44,458 nucleotides of DNA from a virus, in IMG/VR virus record IMGVR_UViG_3300005253_000435, positions 1 to 44,458 of that record, one strand, 5' to 3'. Shown piece after piece: positions 14,312 through 21,021 of this stretch. The notes under the pieces were generated by a model. The model did not search any database, had not been told where the DNA came from, and worked only from the letters and a program-made list of their open reading frames with translations. The position numbers were made by a program, and so were the translations under genes. Numbering within the stretch: the stretch's first letter is position 1; every line of letters begins with the position of its first letter.

Positions 14312-14403
14312 GCATGTTCAGGGAATCGGTGTTGCTGTACAGACAATCAGAGTGGCCCCGCATCATCGTACTCGCCATCGCGGCATACGTTGCCATGTGC
14401 TAG
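14308..14403 (+). CDS. Very small membrane-segment protein
   Basis: 31 residues from a GTG overlapping the previous stop (GTGA), or 29 from an ATG at 14314. The C-terminal 15 residues are hydrophobic (IIVLAIAAYVAM). Coding status is moderately supported by the overlap. Confidence 0.4.
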   Translation: MSMFRESVLLYRQSEWPRIIVLAIAAYVAMC

Positions 14404-14439
14404 CCCCAGATCGGAAGATATCACAAATCGGAGACCATT

Positions 14440-14742
14440 ATGAGTGCATTTATCATTGACCACGAAACACATAACGTTAATAAGACTATCAGATTACTAG
14501 GCAGGCGCAAAAACGTAAGGGCTTGCCAATTTTTTGGCCAATACCGCGAGGATTTGGGCTTATGTCAGATCTACGTAGAAACGGATATGAATGAAGGCAC
14601 CCTGGACCATTGGCTATGGGCCACCAAATCGGTGGGGGACTATATTGCAGTATGCGAGACTGAGAACAGGGACACCGTTGGCACCATCACCGCCGATATG
14701 GTGCTGCTGCGCCAAAACAACGGAAACGGCGGTGTCGCATGA
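14440..14742 (+). CDS. Early protein of unknown function
   Basis: A 100-residue alpha/beta protein starting MSAFIIDHETHNVNKTI. GGAG lies 6 nt before the ATG within AATCGGAGACC, a variant of the shared start cassette. It is the last gene before the 0.63-kb non-coding region. The family is not recognised. Confidence 0.65.
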   Translation: MSAFIIDHETHNVNKTIRLLGRRKNVRACQFFGQYREDLGLCQIYVETDMNEGTLDHWLWATKSVGDYIAVCETENRDTVGTITADMVLLRQNNGNGGVA

Positions 14743-14792
14743 CAGCGATTATGACGATTGTGCGGGCAATAGTATAACAACAACGATTGTTC

Positions 14793-14878
14793 GAACTGTT
14801 CAAACTGTATAAACTGTATAGAAAATCACTATACTCCGTCTACCAAAAGCGACCTTGTCCAAACTGTACAAACTTTCA
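14793..14878 (+). repeat. Iteron-like 9-bp direct repeats (AAACTGTAT family)
   Basis: Copies at 14793 (GAACTGTTC), 14802 and 14811 (both AAACTGTAT), 14861 (AAACTGTAC) and 14870 (AAACTTTCA). They are arranged head-to-tail in two blocks with exact 9-bp phasing. They do not encode a supported gene. Confidence 0.7.
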
Positions 14879-15201
14879 AATTGGTAAAGGCGCATACGAA
14901 TTGACGAAACGCGCATACGATTTCCGGGGCTTCCTCGCGCTCTCACATTTGATTAGACCGCTCACCACTTGACAGTTTGAACACATTGGACAGCTTGTAT
15001 ATCGGGTGAGAAACAGCCCTATGAACGTATAAGAGGTATAAACACAATGGGCACAAGGGCTTATGAGTAAAAACGAGATGTTACACCCCGAATATGCCCT
15101 AACGAGCTATAAGCGCCGGTTTGTTACGCTGATCATTAATATTAAACTTTAAAGAGTGTTATGTTATGGGTATTTACTTTCTCTCACTGGCCTATGAAAG
15201 A

Positions 15202-15211
15202 TAAAGTAAGA
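15202..15211. promoter_or_regulatory. Upstream arm of a 10-bp inverted repeat around a promoter
   Basis: TAAAGTAAGA here is the exact reverse complement of TCTTACTTTA at 15241-15250, which occupies the spacer just before the -10 box. A dimeric regulator binding both arms could loop out or cover the -35 element. Confidence 0.5.
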
Positions 15212-15227
15212 ACGGTAAATACAAGTA

Positions 15228-15256
15228 TTGACATTTGCGCTCTTACTTTATATAAT
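15228..15256 (+). promoter_or_regulatory. Consensus sigma70 promoter, rightward
   Basis: TTGACA (15228-15233), 17-bp spacer, TATAAT (15251-15256). It is a perfect match and should start RNA near 15263, transcribing the small-gene cluster from 15378. Confidence 0.9.
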
Positions 15257-15300
15257 AGTGGAGAAGAGGAGTAGTTTTAAATAACCGTAACGTAACGGCC

Positions 15301-15329
15301 TTTAAGTATAGCGCAGGCCTACACTTAAA
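15301..15329 (+). other. Leader hairpin
   Basis: TTTAAGT (15301-15307) pairs with ACTTAAA (15323-15329) in the 5' leader of the 15228 promoter transcript. It ends directly before an ATG at 15330, so it may hide that start or act as an attenuator. Confidence 0.4.
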
Positions 15330-15377
15330 ATGTTATACATGGATTATTGGGCTAAAAACAACGATTGGAGTATAACA

Positions 15378-15596
15378 ATGTTGATGATAATGATGACGCC
15401 GGCGGCAATAGAAGAATTGATGAGTGAACAAGACGATATTCAAGAGGCCTACGACAAGTTGAGAAAGGCGTACGTCGCGCTAAAGCCCGCAGTACGATAT
15501 AACCTGCGAGGCGGGTTGGGGTGTCTCAAAAGAAGACTGGCGGTCATAGAGGGCCTGTTAAAAGATGTGGTAAAGGAAGAGGAGGACCGATCATGA
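15378..15596 (+). CDS. Small helical early protein
   Basis: A 72-residue helical protein with a Met-rich N-terminus and Glu/Lys-rich remainder. The ATG at 15378 is 7 nt after GGAG, which I prefer to in-frame ATGs at 15330 and 15339. It overlaps the next gene (ATGA). The function is unknown. Confidence 0.6.
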   Translation: MLMIMMTPAAIEELMSEQDDIQEAYDKLRKAYVALKPAVRYNLRGGLGCLKRRLAVIEGLLKDVVKEEEDRS

Positions 15597-15958
15597 AATA
15601 CCTACTCGAAACAGACACGACCGTGATTATCGAACACCTGATGGGCCGCACAGACGTGAAACTGACCCCCATGGATGAAAACTACTTCAAGCCAAGCCTT
15701 GGCAGGCCGCTGAAGGCCGTTCAGGTCTTCTGTAATGCCTTCTGTGAGATAACTGGTGAAGTTGGGGATCGAATCAGTAAACGAGCCTTCAGGGAGCGAT
15801 ACAGAGCTTACCTGGAGACACAGGATTCGCGATTTGGCCTCAAGACAAACGCCAAAATCGGGCGCGAAGCCAAGAAATACTGTGGTCTCGAAACCAAAGT
15901 AGCTCGGTATGAGGGAAAACCCCAGCGCTGTTTCGTCGGGGTTAAATTCAGAGAATAA
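15593..15958 (+). CDS. Stand-alone D5/P4-type primase C-terminal winged-helix domain protein
   Basis: A 121-residue protein. After a short N-terminus, residues about 45-118 follow the pattern of the winged helix at the end of virus D5 and phage P4-like primase-helicases: VFCNAFCEITGEVGDRIS, FRERYRAYLE, FGLKTNAKIGREAKK, and a final FVGVKF strand. The same pattern is visible at the C-terminus of the primase-helicase at 34592-36928. It might compete with or recruit that helicase, or bind the nearby iteron region. The match is by pattern only. Confidence 0.5.
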   Translation: MKYLLETDTTVIIEHLMGRTDVKLTPMDENYFKPSLGRPLKAVQVFCNAFCEITGEVGDRISKRAFRERYRAYLETQDSRFGLKTNAKIGREAKKYCGLETKVARYEGKPQRCFVGVKFRE

Positions 15959-15976
15959 ACAGGAATTGGGGCGACT

Positions 15977-16093
15977 ATGGAACCGTACAGAACAGATAAT
16001 CCTTGGAGTATCGCACTTATGATCTTGGCATTCCTCATGTGCTTTGCGGGAATAGTCATGGCTTTTGTGGGGTGGGCAACCAACTGCAACTAG
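15977..16093 (+). CDS. Small membrane protein
   Basis: 38 residues with one hydrophobic segment (about 13-33, IALMILAFLMCFAGIVMAF). The ribosome site is weak (GGGGCG). It is probably an inner-membrane peptide with no known function. Confidence 0.5.
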   Translation: MEPYRTDNPWSIALMILAFLMCFAGIVMAFVGWATNCN

Positions 16094-16105
16094 GAGACAT
16101 TAATC

Positions 16106-16312
16106 ATGGCGAACCAACGAACAATTCATGTTGATGGGTATAAAATAGTCACCAAACGCCGATATTGGAAAGGTAATTTCCTAGGTTTTTCAGCCGTCAT
16201 CACCAAGGGCCAGTACTGGAGGCTCGATATTCCCGTTATAAATGTGCTGACTCGGGATGAAGCAAATTGGGCTGCAATCGAAAAATACACTGCCAAAGTA
16301 CTAGGTTTGTGA
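16106..16312 (+). CDS. Small beta-rich protein of unknown function
   Basis: A 68-residue protein with basic N-terminus (IHVDGYKIVTKRRYWKG), ending in a helix (AAIEKYTAKVLGL). GGAG lies upstream of the ATG. It resembles small phage proteins that display a WRLDI-type strand pair, but no family is assigned. Confidence 0.6.
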   Translation: MANQRTIHVDGYKIVTKRRYWKGNFLGFSAVITKGQYWRLDIPVINVLTRDEANWAAIEKYTAKVLGL

Positions 16313-16319
16313 ATAATCC

Positions 16320-16348
16320 TTGCAATGTCGCGATTTGTCGCGTATACT
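16320..16348 (+). promoter_or_regulatory. Sigma70-like promoter with a direct repeat in its spacer
   Basis: TTGCAA (16320-16325), 17-bp spacer, TATACT (16343-16348). The spacer is two copies of TGTCGCG (16326-16332, 16336-16342) 10 bp apart, a likely operator. Confidence 0.6.
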
Positions 16349-16422
16349 TTATAGTGAAAGGGGATATACTACGTGCAGCAGGATACACATAGCAACCAAC
16401 TAACCTTTTTAGAGGATCGGTC

Positions 16423-16587
16423 ATGAGTGATAAGCCCGTAGGTTGTCCACATTGTGCCAAAACTGGGCATATACAAGAATCTGAAATAGACACCATGTAC
16501 GGTGACGGGTATCATAGATACGTACGCACATGTACCAATTGTGGAACTACTTACTTTGTTTCGGTCACACCGAGGGATGAGTCATGA
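16423..16587 (+). CDS. Small zinc-ribbon protein
   Basis: 54 residues with CPHC (8-11) and CTNC about 30 residues later, a classical zinc ribbon. It begins with GGATCGGTCATG and ends in an ATGA overlap. It may contact nucleic acid or RNA polymerase. Confidence 0.65.
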   Translation: MSDKPVGCPHCAKTGHIQESEIDTMYGDGYHRYVRTCTNCGTTYFVSVTPRDES

Positions 16588-16700
16588 GACACAACAATTT
16601 CAGCAGCTTGGAAGAGGAAGCGTTATCGCTAATGGCCCAGGGTTGGATGTACGTAGACTTACCTAAAGATCTACAGCGTGCACTGGAGGATCGGTCATGA
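16584..16700 (+). CDS. 38-residue early peptide
   Basis: Acidic/amphipathic (FSSLEEEALSLMAQGWMYVD). Its last codons, LEDRS, are encoded by the start cassette of the next gene (GGAGGATCGGTCATGA), so coding and ribosome-site functions share the same bases. Confidence 0.5.
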   Translation: MRHNNFSSLEEEALSLMAQGWMYVDLPKDLQRALEDRS

Positions 16701-16801
16701 GTGAATTGACGGAATTATTAGCAATTGTCGGAGCAATCGCCGTTGTCATAATATGGGTAACGGGAGTTATTAAAATAATTCATTGGATCACAAATAAATA
16801 G
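16697..16801 (+). CDS. Very small membrane protein
   Basis: 34 residues, nearly all one hydrophobic helix (LLAIVGAIAVVIIWVTGVIK), started by the GGAGGATCGGTCATG cassette. It could be a toxic membrane peptide or holin-like, but its early-gene position argues against lysis. Confidence 0.5.
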   Translation: MSELTELLAIVGAIAVVIIWVTGVIKIIHWITNK

Positions 16802-16812
16802 GAGGATTGAAT

Positions 16813-17211
16813 ATGCCTTGTGATTGCAGTTACATGGAACCGCACAACGATGAGGTAGAGTCACACGATACCGCACAACGATTGCGCTATGCCCTGTTAA
16901 GCCTCGGCCAGAAGGTGCCAGATTGGCTGCAAAAAGCAGCAACCGATATGTATGGCGACAGACGGCGGCTCAAGAACATGGTCGTTACCTTGTGTACCTT
17001 GGTAGGTAGCATGACCGACGAACAAAAGAATTCCATCCTTTATGATGGGCGCAACCCAAAAGCCAGGCTGTTAGCGATATGGTGGGAACGCCACGAAGCA
17101 GCTGACCAAGAGCGTATAGAAAGAGAAAAGGACACCGTCAAGCTAAGTAAAGCGAGGAATACGGCCATAGCTAAGCTGAGTCAAACCGATATTAAAGCGT
17201 TAGGATTATGA
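16813..17211 (+). CDS. Conserved-looking small phage protein (CDCSYM N-terminus)
   Basis: A 132-residue protein starting MPCDCSYMEPHNDEVE, with a helical middle and the segment ARLLAIWWERHEAADQERIEREKD near the C-terminus. The N-terminal C-x-C-x2-M-P pattern and the WW..H.AAD segment occur together in a family of uncharacterised phage proteins. AGGAGG lies 7 nt before the ATG. The function is unknown. It is the largest product in this small-gene cluster. Confidence 0.65.
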   Translation: MPCDCSYMEPHNDEVESHDTAQRLRYALLSLGQKVPDWLQKAATDMYGDRRRLKNMVVTLCTLVGSMTDEQKNSILYDGRNPKARLLAIWWERHEAADQERIEREKDTVKLSKARNTAIAKLSQTDIKALGL

Positions 17212-17251
17212 TAGGGCGATCACACTGTCCACATTTAAAGGAGGATCGGTC

Positions 17252-17491
17252 ATGAAGATAAAACAAGGCGACACTACCAAGCTATGGCTATCCGCTAAAA
17301 ACACCTATGGATGGGCGCATAGACCGGGCGCCGTATGGCCATGCTCCACGCTATCAGGCCATCGGCTGTTCGTTGAATTCGCGCAAAATGGCGACCTAGT
17401 TGACTTCGCCGTGGACGGGGTAACCAGAGACATTCCCGCCGATGAGTTCAACGCCATGACATCAGACTTTATGAGGGATACCGAACCATGA
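17252..17491 (+). CDS. Early protein of unknown function
   Basis: A 79-residue beta-rich protein (RLFVEFAQNGDLVDFAVDG), probably a small barrel or SH3-like fold by strand pattern. It starts with GGAGGATCGGTCATG and overlaps the next gene by ATGA. Confidence 0.6.
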   Translation: MKIKQGDTTKLWLSAKNTYGWAHRPGAVWPCSTLSGHRLFVEFAQNGDLVDFAVDGVTRDIPADEFNAMTSDFMRDTEP

Positions 17492-17700
17492 AAACGCGAT
17501 ACCCGGAGATTGACATTGTGCGCGTAACCGGTCATGTCGTCGGCACACACAATAGGAGGGGGGCGCGACGCAAGCCATGGAAATGTGATGTGTGGCGTTA
17601 CGTGGATACTGAGACTAACGCCCATGTGGGGCCACAGATGCGAACCAAGGCAGAAGCACTAGTTGGCCTTGATACGTACGCCAAAGAATTCGGACTATAG
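17488..17700 (+). CDS. Early basic protein of unknown function
   Basis: A 70-residue basic protein with a clustered Arg/Lys motif (NRRGARRKPWK) and a helical C-terminus. It may bind nucleic acid. It is translationally coupled to the upstream gene. Confidence 0.6.
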   Translation: MKTRYPEIDIVRVTGHVVGTHNRRGARRKPWKCDVWRYVDTETNAHVGPQMRTKAEALVGLDTYAKEFGL

Positions 17701-17716
17701 TATAGGAGATCTGACC

Positions 17717-17992
17717 ATGAAGAATATTGAAATTTCTGATGGTGTATTGCTCTACGCGGGTACAGTACCTGATAATTACGTTCATTTACCTAATTTCCCT
17801 CGACTCAGACAGGCTTTTGCAGATGGATATTGCACGCTCGATGCCGCGCATTCGTATCCAATTGACTGCACGGTCTTTAACGAAAACCAGCAAGATATAG
17901 GGTCTTTTGTTCTCCACGCAAACGGCGATGGAGGGACCATTGAATCGGATGACCCACGAATCGAATTTGACCCGATCGAATGGGTGGGTTAA
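17717..17992 (+). CDS. Early protein of unknown function
   Basis: A 91-residue acidic alpha/beta protein. The ATG at 17717 follows AGGAGATCTGACC, a variant of the shared cassette. No family is recognised. Confidence 0.6.
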   Translation: MKNIEISDGVLLYAGTVPDNYVHLPNFPRLRQAFADGYCTLDAAHSYPIDCTVFNENQQDIGSFVLHANGDGGTIESDDPRIEFDPIEWVG

Positions 17993-18025
17993 CCAGACTA
18001 TAATCTCTAATTAGGAGATAGGATC

Positions 18026-18214
18026 ATGAGTATCATAGGTAGAGAGATTTCGGCAGTGCTGTCCAATAACGAACCTAGCGCGGTCATTGGGCGTGTGGTG
18101 AGTGTGGCGAAGATCGGTCCAGGAGATTGGCAGCTATTGTATGAGCGGAGTGATGGCACACTTTCAACGGTCCACCACGAACAGGTTAAACTTTTAGCGG
18201 AGAAACAGTCATGA
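18026..18214 (+). CDS. Early protein of unknown function
   Basis: A 62-residue beta-rich protein (GRVVSVAKIGPGDWQLLYE) that resembles a small SH3-like barrel. AGGAGATAGGATC precedes the ATG, and the last codons overlap the next start (ATGA). Confidence 0.58.
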   Translation: MSIIGREISAVLSNNEPSAVIGRVVSVAKIGPGDWQLLYERSDGTLSTVHHEQVKLLAEKQS

Positions 18215-18435
18215 GGGCACGAGAAATAGCACGGACCGAGACACGCGGGCAGCATAGTGTAGTACTGTACCAGACGCGTATTGTCGGTACGGACGAATCG
18301 GAACCCGCATTTTCTGTGGGGTACGGCGCCGATGAAAAGACCTTTTTAACCTGGGAAGAGGCAGCGAACGAATACGGGCGTTTCGTTATACACGCCGCTC
18401 AATGCGCCGGGCGTATAAAGGAGAAACAGCCATGA
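18211..18435 (+). CDS. Early protein of unknown function
   Basis: A 74-residue alpha/beta protein (EIARTETRGQHSVVLYQT, then AANEYGRFVIHAA). The GGAGAAACAGTCATG cassette starts it, and its C-terminal KEKQP is encoded by the next copy of the cassette. Confidence 0.58.
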   Translation: MRAREIARTETRGQHSVVLYQTRIVGTDESEPAFSVGYGADEKTFLTWEEAANEYGRFVIHAAQCAGRIKEKQP

Positions 18436-18659
18436 ATCAACACCGAGGAACGCTCGCGGATTGTAAGGGAAAAGCGCGGGACCGGCATCGAGACGGTTGC
18501 CGAGTAAAGCTTGAAAGAATGCTGAAAGTGCCGTTCAACCTTAGGTCCCTCAGAAATGGAGATACTTTTAGAATATCGTGGGACCATCCGGATATGGTTG
18601 GCAGCGGTCCCTATGAAAGTGACCAGAATCATTTCGGCATAACATATTACATAAATTGA
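18432..18659 (+). CDS. Early basic protein of unknown function
   Basis: A 75-residue Arg/Lys/His-rich protein, ending in a short beta segment (NHFGITYYIN). It starts with GGAGAAACAGCCATG. It may bind nucleic acid. Confidence 0.58.
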   Translation: MNQHRGTLADCKGKARDRHRDGCRVKLERMLKVPFNLRSLRNGDTFRISWDHPDMVGSGPYESDQNHFGITYYIN

Positions 18660-18673
18660 CAGGAGAAACAGTC

Positions 18674-18829
18674 ATGAGCTATATCATTGCGCTTATAACG
18701 ACAAACACCGAGACCAGTTCCATCATAGCCGAGGATGATGTAAGTGAGCAGCTAGACGAGGCGAGTGCTATCTCTGCTCACGACAAGATGCTAGACATTT
18801 TGGAGAAACAGTCATGGCGCGATATATGA
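18674..18829 (+). CDS. Early acidic protein of unknown function
   Basis: A 51-residue acidic protein started by GGAGAAACAGTCATG. Its last codons (LEKQSWRDI) run through another copy of the cassette that starts the next gene, giving a 16-nt overlap. Confidence 0.55.
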   Translation: MSYIIALITTNTETSSIIAEDDVSEQLDEASAISAHDKMLDILEKQSWRDI

Positions 18830-19029
18830 AGTACACGAAACAGGACCTTGCCCGATTCGATAGCATGTACAAGACTGCCCAGGCATATGCAGAAGCGTAC
18901 CGCAAGTCTGCGCGTGACTGTCTAATTAGGATCGTAGCGATACGTAAGCAATTAAATTTGACCGATTCCGGGGCACCTAAACCTAGTCGGTTTTTGGAGT
19001 CCTTGGTTAAACTTGAGAAAGGAAATTGA
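18814..19029 (+). CDS. Small helical protein
   Basis: A 71-residue Lys/Arg/Ala-rich helical protein, probably a single helical hairpin. It starts with the GGAGAAACAGTCATG cassette. The function is unknown. Confidence 0.58.
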   Translation: MARYMKYTKQDLARFDSMYKTAQAYAEAYRKSARDCLIRIVAIRKQLNLTDSGAPKPSRFLESLVKLEKGN

Positions 19030-19031
19030 CC

Positions 19032-19181
19032 ATGGAAGTGCATGTAGTCATATGGAGGGAATGGGATTCTATGGAACTCGTCGGGGTTTATAGTACCAAA
19101 GAGGGTGCCAATACAGCGATCAACAACCACGATGACCCGGTTTCATGTAATATATACGAATTCACCATGGAATTAGCTTGA
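19032..19181 (+). CDS. Small acidic protein of unknown function
   Basis: A 49-residue alpha/beta protein (VHVVIWREWDSMELVGVYSTK). Its stop TGA is part of the TTGACA box of the next promoter. AAGGAAATTGACC precedes the ATG. Confidence 0.55.
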   Translation: MEVHVVIWREWDSMELVGVYSTKEGANTAINNHDDPVSCNIYEFTMELA

Positions 19182-19206
19182 CAAGTGGCCCGGTGTCGTT
19201 TAAAAT
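19178..19206 (+). promoter_or_regulatory. Sigma70 promoter overlapping a stop codon
   Basis: TTGACA (19178-19183), 17-bp spacer, TAAAAT (19201-19206). The TGA of the upstream gene lies inside the -35 box. Confidence 0.75.
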
Positions 19207-19261
19207 AGAGTCTGTCGTAAGAAGCTTGTAGAAATGTAACTTAAACAGAAAGGATGCGAGC

Positions 19262-19585
19262 ATGCGGAGATGTGATTTAAGGAGCGGGTACGTTGTAGAG
19301 TATAGGAACGGGGACCGGCGTATGGTTATCGGGCGTCGTCTTTGGGGGCAGGTGGAGGGCGGCTGCGCCCTCGATGAGTTCAGGTCAGATTTGACGGACA
19401 AAGATGGCTGTAAATCTATGGACATCATGAAGGTCTGGACACGTCTGCTCCTAATTCCTAAGGATTTCGCGCACATCAAAGAACCCGATTGGACACGCGA
19501 ATCGACAATTAAGATTTTGGTAGACGACAAGGAAATCATTCTGTCCGCTGAAACGACGGAGAACATCCGTAAGGAATTGGGATAG
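19262..19585 (+). CDS. Early/middle protein of unknown function
   Basis: A 107-residue protein with beta N-terminus (GYVVEYRNGDRRMVIGRRLWG), a basic middle and helical C-terminus. It is the first gene after the 19178 promoter, with AGAAAGGATGCGAGC before the ATG. The family is not recognised. Confidence 0.6.
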   Translation: MRRCDLRSGYVVEYRNGDRRMVIGRRLWGQVEGGCALDEFRSDLTDKDGCKSMDIMKVWTRLLLIPKDFAHIKEPDWTRESTIKILVDDKEIILSAETTENIRKELG

Positions 19586-19633
19586 ATCTCGGTGCGCAGA
19601 TACGAACCGGGTAATTAACTGGAGGCAAACATT

Positions 19634-19780
19634 ATGAATTAAAGACTAAAGCCCTTTGTGTTGCCTTTCGTGCTCTGTTTCAACGCCAACGGAACAACCC
19701 ATTCGGCAACCATATCTCCACGGCTGAATGACAGGGAAACTAAGGGCAGCGCAAAGAACTTTAACTTGAAAGGGAAATGA
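19634..19780 (+). pseudogene. Small gene interrupted by TAA at codon 3 (nonsense mutation or recoding)
   Basis: GGAGG lies 8 nt before ATG AAT TAA, after which the same frame stays open for 45 codons and ends with TGA overlapping the next ATG (ATGA). The post-stop sequence looks like a protein (PFVLPFVLCFNANGTTHS, then ISPRLNDRETKGSAKNF). Proper start, frame and coupling suggest a real gene broken by one stop, or one expressed by readthrough or from an internal GTG. Confidence 0.5.
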
Positions 19781-20061
19781 TGGGTAGGAAACCGCCACTG
19801 AGAAAAGTACCGACAAAGGAATCAGTTGAGGTAGTCGAAAACAAGCCTGGTCTGGCGCCGAAGATCGGATCGTGCGTTGTGATGCACAACGGCATGCTCG
19901 ACTTCTTAGAAATGGAAGACCCGCATACGTTCCACGAGAAGAAGTTTGCCGTAGTGCACGCGGAGCAACAGGCGCGGGAATTCCCCGGTTTGTCGTTCTG
20001 CGTGTACGAAGCTGTTGAAATTATAGGTGCGAAGGTGATTATGGAGTACATACGCAAATGA
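19777..20061 (+). CDS. Protein of unknown function upstream of the methyltransferase
   Basis: A 94-residue protein (start at 19777 or 19780). The basic N-terminus is followed by KIGSCVVMHNGMLDFLEMED and FAVVHAEQQAREFPGLSFCVYEAVEIIGAKVI, an alpha/beta pattern. It ends ATGA over the methyltransferase start, suggesting a linked function. Confidence 0.6.
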   Translation: MMGRKPPLRKVPTKESVEVVENKPGLAPKIGSCVVMHNGMLDFLEMEDPHTFHEKKFAVVHAEQQAREFPGLSFCVYEAVEIIGAKVIMEYIRK

Positions 20062-20894
20062 CAATACTTAAACATTCGTGGCCACACAAGCTACGGCTAC
20101 CCCAGGATGTTAAACCTCAGCTTATATTTGCGGACCCGATGTATAATATTGGTGCCGATTATGAGGATGATCCAACAAGGGATAAGCTGTCCCACAATCA
20201 GTATGTTAGTTTCTGTCGTGCGACTATAGAAACTCTGATGGAAATGCTCCCACCTGGTGGTATGCTATGGTGGTTGTGTTGGGCTAAAGACGGGCGCTGG
20301 ATGTGGGACATTGTGCATGACCACGGCGCATTACTGCATGGGGTGCCGATAATATGGTATGAGCGATTCTCGCAATACCAGTCAAAGCGGCTAACATTGG
20401 ATTATCGGTTGTTGTTTCCGATCGTTAAACCTGGAGCCGCTCCTGTCTTCAATCCAGACGATTGCCGGATAAAGAGTGCTCGTCAGGAGGAATATGGGGA
20501 CAAGCGAGCGAATAAGAATGGTAGAGTGCCCGGCCATGTGTGGACAGTGCGGCGGCTACAAGGGACGGCAAACGATAGGGTGGACTGGCACCCAGTACAA
20601 TTACCCCCTGAACCTCTTGAGTTGATGCTAGGCGGGTTCACGAATCCGGGAGATGTCGTGCTCGATGCCTTCGCAGGATCCGGGAACATGGGCGTAGCGT
20701 GCCAAAAGATGGGCCGGAAATTTGTCGGCGTGGATCAGTCTCGATTGTACTGCACCAAGATGCGTGAGAGATTGACGGGAGCGTTGTCGTTTACTTGTGT
20801 TGGGTGTAATACAGCATTGCCTGTTGTGGATATATCCCGAAAGACCGGCATGGGGGCTTATTGCGCCATATGCGAGGAGACTTACGGTGACTGA
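20058..20894 (+). CDS. DNA methyltransferase (beta-class N6-adenine/N4-cytosine type) with C-terminal zinc ribbon
   Basis: A 278-residue SAM-dependent DNA methyltransferase. The catalytic motif DPMYN is near residues 26-30 and the SAM motif DAFAGSG near 203-209, the beta-class order. A target-recognition region lies between them (about 110-190). The last 35 residues carry CVGC and CAIC (residues 247, 250, 269, 272), a zinc ribbon not typical of the family. No restriction enzyme gene is adjacent, so this is probably an orphan enzyme protecting or marking phage DNA. The DPMY variant makes adenine versus cytosine uncertain. Confidence 0.85.
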   Translation: MTILKHSWPHKLRLPQDVKPQLIFADPMYNIGADYEDDPTRDKLSHNQYVSFCRATIETLMEMLPPGGMLWWLCWAKDGRWMWDIVHDHGALLHGVPIIWYERFSQYQSKRLTLDYRLLFPIVKPGAAPVFNPDDCRIKSARQEEYGDKRANKNGRVPGHVWTVRRLQGTANDRVDWHPVQLPPEPLELMLGGFTNPGDVVLDAFAGSGNMGVACQKMGRKFVGVDQSRLYCTKMRERLTGALSFTCVGCNTALPVVDISRKTGMGAYCAICEETYGD

Positions 20895-21021
20895 TTGCGA
20901 TGAGTGCCAAGAGAAGAAGGACTGCGTGTTTTGGTGCAACTGGGCCGATAAGCACTTATGCACAGAATGCTGGGCTGAGTTTTGTGAGAAAAACATGGAT
21001 ACGGCCGAAGATTTAACTTGA
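20887..21021 (+). CDS. Small Cys-rich zinc protein
   Basis: 44 residues from a GTG overlapping the methyltransferase end, with CDEC, then C, C, CTEC and C. The Cys spacing suggests two metal sites. Its stop TGA lies in the TTGACA of the next promoter. Confidence 0.6.
   Translation: MTDCDECQEKKDCVFWCNWADKHLCTECWAEFCEKNMDTAEDLT

Larger units (their letters stand above)
14743..15377. other. Non-coding regulatory / origin-like region
   Basis: This is the only gap over 600 bp. In order it holds iteron-like 9-mers (14793-14878), two copies of GCGCATACGA (14890-14899, 14911-14920), an 11-bp inverted repeat TGTTCAAACTG/CAGTTTGAACA (14797-14807, 14973-14983), an A/T-rich stretch around 15130-15160, a consensus promoter (15228-15256) with an inverted repeat across it, and a leader hairpin (15301-15329). 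A 29-codon frame at 15063-15152 has only a weak ribosome site. The layout fits a replication origin or an operator cluster. No initiator gene with matching binding sites is identified. Confidence 0.6.

Noticed and set aside
14787-14972. A 61-codon frame over the iterons
   Set aside because: Its first part just translates the 9-bp repeats and it has no ribosome site.
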